Positions 36,166-45,038 of a stretch of 64,000 nt of DNA are shown here, in pieces (the stretch's first letter is position 1; the number at the start of each line of letters is the position of its first letter). Origin of the DNA: Dehalococcoidia bacterium (GTDB lineage: Bacteria; Chloroflexota; Dehalococcoidia; Lucifugimonadales; Lucifugimonadaceae); NCBI GenBank assembly GCA_029940375.1, contig JAPYUX010000002.1, positions 1 to 64,000 of the forward strand, read 5' to 3'. The position numbers and the translations under genes are program-made. The notes under the pieces are model-generated. The model did no database searches. It was not told where the DNA came from and was given only the letters and a program-made list of their open reading frames with translations.

Positions 36166-37226
36166 TGAAAGCACTCCTATATCATGGGAATAAAGACATA
36201 AGATTAGAGGAAATAGAAAAGCCCAAACCAAAATCCAATGAAGTCTTGGTAAAAGTAAAATATACATCATTATGCGCGACAGACATTGAAGAATGGCAAT
36301 ATGGACCCCTATGGATCCAAACTGCTACCTTAAATCCACTCAGTGGTAAGAAAGCTCCATTAGTTATGGGACACGAAATATCAGGAGTTGTAGACTCAGT
36401 GGGAGACTTTAACCACCAGAATTTAATTGGAACAAGAGTTGTAATAAATAACGTACTTACTTGTGGTAATTGTTACTGGTGTCAATCAGGTCATCATGCT
36501 GTATGTCCTTCTATGGCTGTAGCGGGGCTATCTGCTGATGGCGGTCTTCAAGAGTATATGGTTTGGCCCATAAAAAATATTATTCCAGTGCCTGATAGTA
36601 TATCTGATGAAGAAATTTCTCTACTAGAACCGGCTACAATAGCAGTGCATGCCGTTCGAAAATCCGGAATTAAACCAGGAGATATAGCCGTTGTGGTTGG
36701 GTGTGGCACAGTGGGGCTTTTAACACTTCAAGCTTTATTGGCTGCTGGAGCTACAGTGATAGGTGTTGATATTAAGGAAAAAAAATTGAATTTAGCAAAA
36801 AAACTTGGAGCTGAAAATATTTTTAAGGTTGAAAAAAATATTTCTTACTTATATAAACAAATCCTAACCATTACTAATAATATTGGCCCTGATTATGTGT
36901 TCGAAACAGCTGGTGCCAAAGAATCTCCTGAAATATCAGTTAATATAGCTCGAAGGGGAGGAACTATAATTTTAGTTGGGATATATTCTCAAAAAACGGT
37001 ATTTGATTTTAATCAAATAGTCAGTCTAGAAAAAAAAGTTATTGGTTCTGTTGCAGCTGAAAATAACGATATGAAACACGCAGTTAATTTGGTTTCAAAA
37101 GGATTAATTAAACTTAAGCCATTGATAACAGAAATCATAACATTGTCCAATGTAATTGAAGATGGATTTAAAAAAATGTTGGATGGTGATAAAGAAATCT
37201 TTAGAATAATAGTGAAACCAGACTAA
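36165..37226 (+). CDS. Zinc-dependent medium-chain dehydrogenase
   Basis: A 353-residue zinc alcohol dehydrogenase. It has the catalytic-zinc segment SLCATDIEEW (about 35-44), GHEISGVV (about 71), the structural-zinc cysteines CGNCYWCQSGHHAVCP, and the NAD loop VVGCGTVGLLTLQAL. The overall pattern resembles butanediol, sorbitol and threonine dehydrogenases. It may be a sugar or polyol dehydrogenase given the DUF4432, SDR and SMP-30 genes that follow. It is coupled to mazG by a one-base overlap, though no functional link is evident. Confidence 0.88.
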   Translation: MKALLYHGNKDIRLEEIEKPKPKSNEVLVKVKYTSLCATDIEEWQYGPLWIQTATLNPLSGKKAPLVMGHEISGVVDSVGDFNHQNLIGTRVVINNVLTCGNCYWCQSGHHAVCPSMAVAGLSADGGLQEYMVWPIKNIIPVPDSISDEEISLLEPATIAVHAVRKSGIKPGDIAVVVGCGTVGLLTLQALLAAGATVIGVDIKEKKLNLAKKLGAENIFKVEKNISYLYKQILTITNNIGPDYVFETAGAKESPEISVNIARRGGTIILVGIYSQKTVFDFNQIVSLEKKVIGSVAAENNDMKHAVNLVSKGLIKLKPLITEIITLSNVIEDGFKKMLDGDKEIFRIIVKPD

Positions 37227-37284
37227 TTATGCTGAACACTTATAATATTCTGTTTAAATTATAGTAAATAAGGGAAAATGATTA

Positions 37285-38361
37285 ATGAGCACAAACTATC
37301 AAGACGAAAGAGCTTTTGGAGCTAGAATTTCTGACTCTTGGAAATATCGAGGGTTGAAAACTGTAATTCTGGAAAATAAATTTATACGAATTCAAATTAT
37401 TGCAGATAAAGGCGCTGATATTTCAAGTTTTATTTATAAGCCTACTGATACAGAAATTATGTTCAAAACCCCCTGGGGTATAAGGAATCCATCAATTAAT
37501 GTTCCTTCTTCTGGGGATGGTGCTTCAGTTTGGTTAGATTATTATGAAGGAGGATGGCAAACAGTGATTCCTCATGGTGGATATCCAAGTACATATTATG
37601 GAGCAGATTTTGGGATTCATGGTGATGTAAATAATATTCCTTGGGATACTAAAATTATTGAAGATACGCCAGAACTTTGTAAAGTAGAATTTACAGGTAG
37701 AAGTATACGAAGTCCATTTGAAATTAAAAGATTAATATCATTGAAATCTGATGAAAGTTTTATAGAAATCCATCAAGAAGTAACAAATTTTGGTGAAGAA
37801 GATTTAAATATAGTTTGGTTAGAACATATTGCTGTCGGAGGGACTTTTTTATCTGAAGAATGTACTTTAACGATTCCTGATTGTACTATACTTTCTCACC
37901 CAGAAGATGTCGATAAATCCTCAAAATTAAAACCTAGTTTTTCTGGACCTTGGCCATTTGTAGAAATGAAAGATGGAAGTTTATCCGATTTTAGATTAAT
38001 ACCTGGGAAATCCGATAGATCTTTAGATATGGCGTATTTTACCGATTTATCTGATGGCTGGTATGTTGTAACAAATAATAAAATAAATTTATCATGGGGC
38101 GTAGAATTTCCAAAAGAATTATTCAAATACATTTGGTATTGGAGAAATTATGGTGGTGGTTATGGTTACCCATGGTATGGAAGAAGCTACAATGCAGGAC
38201 TTGAGCCCTGCACAAGTTGGGGCAACGGCGGAGTTGAACATGCAAAAAATAATGGTTCTGCACTTCCTGTAAAAGCTGGGCAAACAATTTCAGCAAATAT
38301 GAAAGCTGGAATTATATTAGAATATTCGATTGATGAAAGAAAAGGTCCTTTTGACAAATAA
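37285..38361 (+). CDS. DUF4432/aldose-1-epimerase-like protein
   Basis: A 358-residue galactose-mutarotase-fold protein. It begins with SWKYRGLKTVILENKFIRIQ and IIADKGADISSFIYKPTD, typical of the DUF4432 family, with the usual VWLEHIAVGG and WRNYGGGYGYPWYGR segments. These proteins are thought to bind or isomerise sugars or sugar-related compounds. It lies 58 bases after a zinc dehydrogenase and is convergent with the SDR gene. It would fit a mutarotase-type step in the sugar group, but no experiment-based function can be inferred. Confidence 0.85.
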   Translation: MSTNYQDERAFGARISDSWKYRGLKTVILENKFIRIQIIADKGADISSFIYKPTDTEIMFKTPWGIRNPSINVPSSGDGASVWLDYYEGGWQTVIPHGGYPSTYYGADFGIHGDVNNIPWDTKIIEDTPELCKVEFTGRSIRSPFEIKRLISLKSDESFIEIHQEVTNFGEEDLNIVWLEHIAVGGTFLSEECTLTIPDCTILSHPEDVDKSSKLKPSFSGPWPFVEMKDGSLSDFRLIPGKSDRSLDMAYFTDLSDGWYVVTNNKINLSWGVEFPKELFKYIWYWRNYGGGYGYPWYGRSYNAGLEPCTSWGNGGVEHAKNNGSALPVKAGQTISANMKAGIILEYSIDERKGPFDK

Positions 38362-38385
38362 AGTATTCAATTACTTCTGAGAATA

Positions 38386-39183
38386 TTATTCTCCCTGCAG
38401 TTCTGTATCCCACCCTCCTTTAGCCATAATTCCTCCGTCTACAATAATATATTCTCCAGATATAAATGATGCTTTTTCACTACATAAAAATGAAGCCACT
38501 TGTCCTATTTCTTTGGGTTCTCCGACTCTTCCCATAGGAATATCTTTTCCAAATAATTTTAAATTTTCATTAATGTTTCCAGAAATTGAGTTTGTTACCA
38601 TAGGAGTGTTAAATGTACCAGGACATATCGCATTTATTCTTATGTTTTCCTTAATATAGTCCAGTGACATTTGCCTTGTTAAAGACAAAACAGCACCTTT
38701 ACTTGCAGCGTAGGGAGGAACAAGCTTTTGTGATTGTAATCCCTGCACACTCGCTATATTCACAATTGCACCCTGTCCATTTTTCCTCATAAAAGGAATT
38801 GAGTATTTAGACATCAAAAAATAGCTTTTTAAGTTTACATTTATAATAGCATCCCATACTTCCTCTGAAGTTTCTTCTATATTTTTATAAGATGTAGATG
38901 GCTGTATACCCACGTTATTTACCAATATACATATGTTTCCTAGCCTGCTAACACACTCCTCGATTACTTTTTTAGGTTCTTCAGAATTTTCAAAATTTGC
39001 TTTAATATAAATTGCTTTTTTACCTGACTTCTCTATTTCAGTTACTGCTTTAATTCCATGTTCTTCAGAAATGTCAGCTATACATATTTGAGCCCCCTCT
39101 GATGAAAGAACATCCACAATCCCCTTTCCAATACCTTGTGCTCCGCCTGTTACTAAAGCTACTTTGTTATCGTGATCACCCAT
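38386..39183 (-). CDS. Short-chain dehydrogenase/reductase
   Basis: A 265-residue classical SDR. It has the cofactor loop TGGAQGIGKG, the structural NNVGIQ (NNAG position), a catalytic Ser in NIASVQGLQSQK, YAASK (Tyr and Lys), and NAICPGTFNTPM. It is probably NAD(P)-dependent sugar or polyol dehydrogenase, for example a fucose- or glucose-1-dehydrogenase-like enzyme, judged from neighbours only. The ATG at 39183 is divergent from the SMP-30 lactonase gene. Confidence 0.9.
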   Translation of the reverse strand: MGDHDNKVALVTGGAQGIGKGIVDVLSSEGAQICIADISEEHGIKAVTEIEKSGKKAIYIKANFENSEEPKKVIEECVSRLGNICILVNNVGIQPSTSYKNIEETSEEVWDAIINVNLKSYFLMSKYSIPFMRKNGQGAIVNIASVQGLQSQKLVPPYAASKGAVLSLTRQMSLDYIKENIRINAICPGTFNTPMVTNSISGNINENLKLFGKDIPMGRVGEPKEIGQVASFLCSEKASFISGEYIIVDGGIMAKGGWDTELQGE

Positions 39184-39274
39184 ATATTCCCTTTCTACTA
39201 ATATTCTTCAAAAAGTATACATGATATGAATATTTACTGATATTATGAAAATCAAATTGTAAACAAGGAGACTA

Positions 39275-40174
39275 ATGAAATATCACATTGAAAAAGTTGC
39301 TTCTCCTGAAGCTATAGTTGGCGAAGGTCCAGTATGGAGCCCTGAAGAAGAAAAATTATATTGGACAGATATCCAAGGAGGTAAATTATTTAGATACAAC
39401 CCGGCAGATAACTCAAATGAAATAATACATAATGGAGTTGAAGTAGGAGGTTTCAGATTTAACGATGGAGGAGGATTAGTTTTGGGAACTTGGAAAGGAA
39501 TAATGCTTTGGAATTCTGATGATGAATTTAAATGGATTAAAGTCGGAAATTTTGAAGGAAAAGATACTGCTATTAGAATTAATGACGTTATCTCTGGACC
39601 TGATGGTAGTTTTTATTGTGGAACTGATACCTCAAAATGGGAAAATGATATTCTCTTTAGAGTAAATATCGATGGAACAATCGACATTATTGATGAAGGA
39701 ATAACTTTATGTAATGGTATGGGGTTTTCGCCTGATGAAACAAAGTTCTATAATACAGATACTTTGGCAAAAACCATTTATCAATGGGATTATAATGCTA
39801 TCAATAGATCTTTATCAAATAAAAAAACTTTAGTTAAAATTGAAGATGATTTTGAAGGCATATCAGATGGAATGACTGTCGATTCAGAAGGATTTATTTG
39901 GTCGGCAATTTGGTTTGGTTCCAAAGTTAAGAGATTTGATCCTGATGGAAAACTAGAAAGGGAAATACATTTTCCTGCTACGCAAACATCTTGTCCGATG
40001 TTTGGCGGAAAAGATTTAAATGAATTATATGTCACTACAGCGAGTGCAGGAACGGGAGATCCTCCAATAGGATTTGAGCCACGAGGTTATGACTTTGAAG
40101 CATATAGAGGAGGAGATCTTTTTAAAGTAAAATTAGACATCCAAGGAAAACCCGAATATAAAACCAAATTTTAA
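39275..40174 (+). CDS. SMP-30/gluconolactonase family protein
   Basis: A 299-residue six-bladed propeller lactonase. It has GEGPVWSPEEEKLYWTDIQG (metal Glu about 18), RINDVISGPDGSFYCGT (Asn, Asp), LCNGMGFSPDETKFYNTD (Asn) and ISDGMTVDSEGFIWSAIW (Asp about 203) - all metal ligands of the regucalcin/gluconolactonase family. It hydrolyses sugar-1,4- or 1,5-lactones to aldonates. AAGGAG lies before the ATG. With the SDR and mutarotase-like genes it gives the oxidation-hydrolysis half of a sugar-acid pathway. Confidence 0.93.
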   Translation: MKYHIEKVASPEAIVGEGPVWSPEEEKLYWTDIQGGKLFRYNPADNSNEIIHNGVEVGGFRFNDGGGLVLGTWKGIMLWNSDDEFKWIKVGNFEGKDTAIRINDVISGPDGSFYCGTDTSKWENDILFRVNIDGTIDIIDEGITLCNGMGFSPDETKFYNTDTLAKTIYQWDYNAINRSLSNKKTLVKIEDDFEGISDGMTVDSEGFIWSAIWFGSKVKRFDPDGKLEREIHFPATQTSCPMFGGKDLNELYVTTASAGTGDPPIGFEPRGYDFEAYRGGDLFKVKLDIQGKPEYKTKF

Positions 40175-40235
40175 TGTTTTTATAATATGAATAATGCGAT
40201 GTCTTTTCTGACTTTTTTCTCTGTAACCATCTATG

Positions 40236-41282
40236 CTATCTATCTACCAAAATCTGTGAATTAGATTTTTTAATAGTTTCTCCTATTTTTTTTGCAAAAA
40301 ATGTTTCGATAGAGTTGATTGCATCAATAAGCTTTTTTGATTTACTTTTCTCAACTGATAATAATAATCCCCCTGATGTTTGTGAATCAAATAAAATCAT
40401 TTTTTCATTATTTGAAATTGTTTCGTCCCAAGTAATATTTTTGTCCAGGATCCTTTTATTATTTTTCGTTCCCCTTGACCAAAATTCTTTTTTTGATAAT
40501 TCCAAACTTCCTTCAAGAATAGGAATTTCATTGAAATTGAGTTTAGCTGAAATCTTACTTCCTTCTAAAATATTTGTTAAGTGTCCTATAAGCCCAAAGC
40601 CACTTACATCTGTGCCCGCTTTAACTTTCAAAGAAATAGCTTTTTCACAAGCAACATTATTAAGTTGCTTCATGTAATAAATTGCCTTATCCATTATTTG
40701 TTTTTCTAATAAGGTAGATTTTGCCGCTGTAGTTATTATTCCATTTCCAATTGGTTTAGTTATAATTAAGTCTTGATTTGGCTTTGCATTTGTTACCTTC
40801 ATTACATTTTTTGGATTAATGTTACCTATAACTGCAAGACCATATTTGGGCTCAGAATCATTAATTGTATGACCTCCAGCAATAATAACATTTGCTTTTT
40901 GAGCAATGTTATTCCCTCCAGCAAGGATTCTTTCAATATATTTGCTAGGTAAATTATCTCCAAAGCATGATATATTCAATGCGAGAAAAGGATTTCCCCC
41001 CATAGCATATACATCAGAAATTGCATTTGCAGCGGCTATTTGACCAAAAACATAAGGATCATCCACTACTGGAGAAAAAAAATCAGTAGTAAAAACAATA
41101 GCATTGTTTTCTGAAACTTTATAGATAGCTGCATCATCTTTCGTAGTATGATCTACCAATAAATTTTCAGAAATTCTATTTATATTGAGCTGGCTCAGAA
41201 CCCTGTCCAGTTCCTCTAATGAGGCTTTACCAGCTCAACCTCCGCTTTTGGAAAGGCTGGTCAACCTAAATTCTTTGTTCAT
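40236..41282 (-). CDS. selD: Selenophosphate synthetase, selenocysteine-containing (in-frame TGA)
   Basis: SelD of 348 residues when read from the ATG at 41280-41282 through the TGA at 41235-41237. An ORF finder starts at 41159 and loses the catalytic N-terminus. The upstream frame gives RLTSLSKSGGU-AGKASLEEL, where U16 is at the catalytic Cys/Sec position and Lys19 matches the essential Lys20 of E. coli SelD. Sec at this position with GGU context is known from other bacteria. TGA is a normal stop elsewhere here (for example crotonase, lysA). Later motifs, GGHTINDSEPKYG and GTDVSGFGLIGH, are intact. It makes selenophosphate from selenide and ATP. Divergent from lysA. Confidence 0.95.
41185..41238 (-). 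promoter_or_regulatory. Bacterial SECIS-type hairpin in selD
   Basis: Perfect 9-base inverted repeat on the minus strand: the 5' arm (41238-41230, ttgagctgg) contains the UGA and the 3' arm (41193-41185) is ccagctcaa. Inside, GAAC and GTTC can pair around a G-rich loop (tggacagg). Position just downstream of UGA and within the coding sequence fits a bacterial SECIS bound by SelB. Confidence 0.85.
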
Positions 41283-41380
41283 AAAATTAAATTCTTTTAA
41301 ATTTTAAATTAAAGTATAGAATTTAGAATAGAATAATAAAGTAAATAGTTATATAAAATTACCAATATAAGTAGGTATAT

Positions 41381-42712
41381 ATGAATTTTAGTAATCAATT
41401 CATAGGAAAAGAATTATTCCCAAACAAAACTGATGTAAATTCTGATAATAATTTATCTATAAATGGATTTGATTTAACAAAATTGGCTGAGAAATATCAA
41501 ACACCATTGTATGTATATGATGAAGATACAATAGTTTCAACAATTAAAGATTTTCAAAATTCTTTCAAATCAGAATTAGAAACCTCAATAATATCTTATT
41601 CAACAAAAGCCTTTTCGAATCCTTATCTACTAAAAGTATTAAATGAAAATGATATGTATATTGATGTAGTTACAGGAGGAGAATTGGCAATAGCTAAATT
41701 CGTTGAATTTCCTTCAAGCAGAATCAATTTTCATGGAAACAATAAATCAATTGATGAATTAAAAGAGGCATTAGATTATGGCATCAAGCATATAACTATT
41801 GATTCATTCAATGAAATTCAAAATTTAAAAAAAATAACAGAAGAATTGAATGTGATTCAGGATGTGATGATAAGAGTCTCTCCATCTGTCGACCCAAAAA
41901 CTCATTTGTTAACAACAACAGGTATTTTGGATTCAAAGTTTGGTTTCTCTATAGAAACAGGAGATGCTGAAAAAGCAATATATGAATTGACTAAAATAAA
42001 GAATCTTAATTTAGTTGGTTTACATTTTCATTTAGGCTCTCCTATTTTTGAAGTACAGCCATATACAGAAGCAATTGAATATGTTTATAGTTTTGCTTCT
42101 GATATGAAAAATACATATAATTTCCAAATGAAAAAATTTAGCCCTGGAGGTGGATTTGCTATTGGATATACCACTGAAAAAAAACCTTTAGTGATACGTG
42201 AATATGCAAAAGCAATTTGTGATTCTATAAAAAAGTCGGCAAAAAAATATAAATTCCCTATACCAATAGTTATACTCGAACCAGGACGTGCACTTATTGG
42301 ACGATCTGGTGTTAGCATTTATAAAATAGGTTCTATTAAATCTATTCCTGCCGTCAGAAATTATATTTCAATTGATGGTGGAATGGGTGATAATATTAGA
42401 CATGCATTGTATGGATCAGAATACTCTGTTTTTTCAGTGTCTAAAATAAACAGTAAAAAGAAAATGACAAAGGCTACTATTGCAGGAAAATTTTGCGAAT
42501 CAGGAGATATACTGGCAAAAGATGTTTATATTCCAGATCCTGAAATAAATGATTTATTGGTATTGCCATCATCAGGGGCATATAATCTTGCCATGTCAAG
42601 CAATTATAATATGCAAGTAAGACCAGCTGTAATAATAATTACAAAAGGAGAAACTAAAATTATAAAGAGACGAGAAACATATAAAGATTTATTATCAACT
42701 TCACTTTTATGA
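41381..42712 (+). CDS. lysA: Diaminopimelate decarboxylase
   Basis: A 443-residue LysA. It has the PLP lysine region ISYSTKAFSNPYLLKVL (K in the STK segment), GLHFHLGSP, SPGGGFAIGYT, EPGRALIGRSG and the C-terminal CESGDILAKD and GAYNLAMSSNYN. It makes lysine from meso-diaminopimelate, the last step. Coupled by a four-base overlap to holB, so lysine synthesis is joined to a replication/lipid gene run. The 98 bases upstream are shared with selD on the other strand. Confidence 0.97.
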   Translation: MNFSNQFIGKELFPNKTDVNSDNNLSINGFDLTKLAEKYQTPLYVYDEDTIVSTIKDFQNSFKSELETSIISYSTKAFSNPYLLKVLNENDMYIDVVTGGELAIAKFVEFPSSRINFHGNNKSIDELKEALDYGIKHITIDSFNEIQNLKKITEELNVIQDVMIRVSPSVDPKTHLLTTTGILDSKFGFSIETGDAEKAIYELTKIKNLNLVGLHFHLGSPIFEVQPYTEAIEYVYSFASDMKNTYNFQMKKFSPGGGFAIGYTTEKKPLVIREYAKAICDSIKKSAKKYKFPIPIVILEPGRALIGRSGVSIYKIGSIKSIPAVRNYISIDGGMGDNIRHALYGSEYSVFSVSKINSKKKMTKATIAGKFCESGDILAKDVYIPDPEINDLLVLPSSGAYNLAMSSNYNMQVRPAVIIITKGETKIIKRRETYKDLLSTSLL

Positions 42713-43719
42713 GAACCATTGGTCATGACAATGCGATTAATTATTTAAAAAATGCATATCGTCAAAATTCTTTCGCGCATTTTTATATTTTTCATGGTCC
42801 AGAACATGTTGGGAAAACTACCTTAGCATATGACTTTGTTAAACTTTTGAATTGTACTTCAAAAGAAAATGAATTTGGTTGTGAGTCTTGTGAAAATTGT
42901 AAAAAAATAAACCTTAATAATTATTATGATTTAATATGTGTTAATAGTAATACACCAATAGAAGTAACTTCCACGAATTCTTCTGATCAAATAAGAATAG
43001 GACATATTCACCAAATAAATCATTCTGCAAATCTAGGACCGTTTATGGGAAAATATAAGACATTTTTAATTGAAAATGCTCAAAACTTGAATAATGAGGC
43101 ATCAAATGCATTTTTGAAACTATTAGAAGAACCTCCCAAAGGGTCAATTTTTATTTTTTTAGTTTCAGACCTTTCAAAATTATATCCAACGATATTATCC
43201 AGAGCTCAAAAAATTGTATTATCAAAATTAAGAGATTTGCAAATTGAAGATTGGATAAAACAAAAGTATGATTATGATCATGAGACAATAAAAAAAATAG
43301 TTCAATTTTCACAAGGGTTACTGGGCAAAGCTTTTTTAGTTTCAGAAAACATTTCTTTACTGGAAGAATATAAAGAATCATACAATAGGTTTTATGAGTT
43401 TTGCAACTCAGCATTGTCCAATCGACTAAATATCTCTCAAAAATTATCTACTAGATTTAGAACTGATCGAAATGGTATATATCAAGAACTAAATAATTGG
43501 ATGAATTTTTGTGATTTGATAATTAAAAAAAATTTTGAGAAAGATCTAAACTTCATATTTGATTTTGATCTGAAAAAAACATATAGCATAATGGAAATAA
43601 ATAAAATAATAATCACATTATTAAGATCGATTAATAATCTTAAGATTAATGTAAACTCTAGACTTGTTTTTGATGTTATGAGTTTGGATATTCCAGAGAA
43701 ACAAAATAGTGTCCGGTAA
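42709..43719 (+). CDS. holB: DNA polymerase III subunit delta prime
   Basis: A 336-residue clamp-loader AAA+ protein. Walker A is HGPEHVGKTTLA, followed by the zinc module cysteines (NCTSKENEFGCESCENCKK). FLIENAQNLNNEASNAFLKL and LEEPPKGSIFIFLVSD are the HolB Walker B/sensor 1 region. It overlaps lysA by 4 bases and cmk by 11. Confidence 0.92.
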   Translation: MRTIGHDNAINYLKNAYRQNSFAHFYIFHGPEHVGKTTLAYDFVKLLNCTSKENEFGCESCENCKKINLNNYYDLICVNSNTPIEVTSTNSSDQIRIGHIHQINHSANLGPFMGKYKTFLIENAQNLNNEASNAFLKLLEEPPKGSIFIFLVSDLSKLYPTILSRAQKIVLSKLRDLQIEDWIKQKYDYDHETIKKIVQFSQGLLGKAFLVSENISLLEEYKESYNRFYEFCNSALSNRLNISQKLSTRFRTDRNGIYQELNNWMNFCDLIIKKNFEKDLNFIFDFDLKKTYSIMEINKIIITLLRSINNLKINVNSRLVFDVMSLDIPEKQNSVR

Positions 43720-44371
43720 TACAAAATTTAAATCTATCTCAATCGATGGTCCTGCTGCATCTGGAAAATCTGCGGTAGGTAAAATTCTTTCATTAGAACT
43801 CAAATATAATTTTTTAGATACAGGAATAATGTATAGAGCAGTAACCTACATATCTTTGATAGAAAAAATCACTCCTGAAATAATTTCAACATTTTTTGAA
43901 AAAAGAAAGTTGAAATTAACAACAGAAAATTCTAAAAACTCTTTATTTTATGAAAACAAAGAAATCACAAATGCACTTTATTCGAAGAAAATAGATTCTA
44001 AAGTCTCAGACGTATCCAAAAAATTAATTGTTAGAAATAATTTAGTAGATTTCCAAAGAAATTTGGCAAATGAAGGAAATATAGTTATGGTTGGTAGAGA
44101 CATAAGTACAGTAGTACTTCCTAACTCAAATTTGAAAATTTTTTTGCGAGCTAGTTTGGATATAAGAGCTACAAGAAGAGCCGAAGAAATCAGTTCAATA
44201 GATATAAACATAATCAAAAAAAGTATTCTTATAAGAGATGAAATAGATTCTACAAGAGAACTTTCGCCTTTGAAAATTGCAAAAGAATCGTTTGTCATAG
44301 ATACTGATGAATTAGATATAGATGAAGTTGTTTCAGAAATAAAAAAATTGTATGAAAAAATAAATGACTAA
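43709..44371 (+). CDS. cmk: Cytidylate kinase (GTG start)
   Basis: A 220-residue CMP kinase. It has the P-loop IDGPAASGKSAVGKIL, the LDTGIMYRAVTY segment and VGRDISTVVLPNSNLKIFL with RATRRAEE and SRxRE-like DSTRELSPL. It phosphorylates CMP and dCMP. Start is GTG at 43709 within holB. Downstream it overlaps plsC by eight bases. Compact nesting of this kind recurs in the whole run. Confidence 0.95.
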   Translation: MSGNTKFKSISIDGPAASGKSAVGKILSLELKYNFLDTGIMYRAVTYISLIEKITPEIISTFFEKRKLKLTTENSKNSLFYENKEITNALYSKKIDSKVSDVSKKLIVRNNLVDFQRNLANEGNIVMVGRDISTVVLPNSNLKIFLRASLDIRATRRAEEISSIDINIIKKSILIRDEIDSTRELSPLKIAKESFVIDTDELDIDEVVSEIKKLYEKIND

Positions 44372-45035
44372 ATTATATGAGATATGTGATACAGCTTTAA
44401 TGTGTACTTTTAAAGCATTCGGAGATTTTAAAGTATTAGGTAAAGAAAACGTTCCAAAAGATGTACCGATTATACTTGTTTCAAATCATCTTTCTATTAT
44501 CGACCCACCATTGTGTGCAAGTGCGGTGGGTAAAGAGCCAAGATTTTTGGCCAAAAAGGAATTATTTAGGTTCCCAATCAATGTTTTCTTAAAATATTAT
44601 GGAGCATTTTCAATTAAAAGAGGATTTACAGATATTAGAGCATTTCAATGGTCCAAGCAGCAACTTAAAGGCAATAAATCTTTATTAGTTTTTCCTGAAG
44701 GCACTCGTAGTAATGATGGAAAACTAAAACAGGGATATAATGGGGCAATAAGTTTAGCACTTGCTACAGAATCAATACTATTACCTGTTTCTGTAACTGG
44801 TACAGAAACATGTAAAAACTATTTACAATTTTTGTATCCAAAAAAAATGAAAGTTAGAATAACAATTGGAAATCCTTTTACTTTGCATAACGTTCCCAAA
44901 GATAGAAATAAAAGTTTTATAAACAGTGCAACAAGCGAAATGATGATGAGAATAGCGAATATTTTACCTGAAAAATATAAATTTAATAAAGAAATATACA
45001 AGGAAAATTTTTTTATTTATACTAAAAAGATTTAA
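44364..45035 (+). CDS. plsC: 1-acyl-sn-glycerol-3-phosphate acyltransferase family protein
   Basis: A 223-residue PlsC-family acyltransferase. It has the catalytic HX4D motif in VSNHLSIIDPP (His about 39) and the substrate motif FPEGTRSNDGKLK. It acylates lysophosphatidic acid to phosphatidic acid at the membrane, or a related lysolipid. It begins inside the end of cmk and is followed three bases later by dgt. Confidence 0.93.
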   Translation: MTKLYEICDTALMCTFKAFGDFKVLGKENVPKDVPIILVSNHLSIIDPPLCASAVGKEPRFLAKKELFRFPINVFLKYYGAFSIKRGFTDIRAFQWSKQQLKGNKSLLVFPEGTRSNDGKLKQGYNGAISLALATESILLPVSVTGTETCKNYLQFLYPKKMKVRITIGNPFTLHNVPKDRNKSFINSATSEMMMRIANILPEKYKFNKEIYKENFFIYTKKI

Positions 45036-45038
45036 AAA

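Noticed and set aside
38379-38393. gagaat-att-attctc as a terminator between the DUF4432 and SDR genes
   Set aside because: Six-base stem overlapping the SDR coding end and no T tract; too weak.
40236-41282. TGA in selD as a simple pseudogene stop or as a tryptophan codon
   Set aside because: The residue aligns with the Cys/Sec catalytic position, a hairpin follows, TGA is used as a normal stop in other genes here and Trp is coded by TGG.
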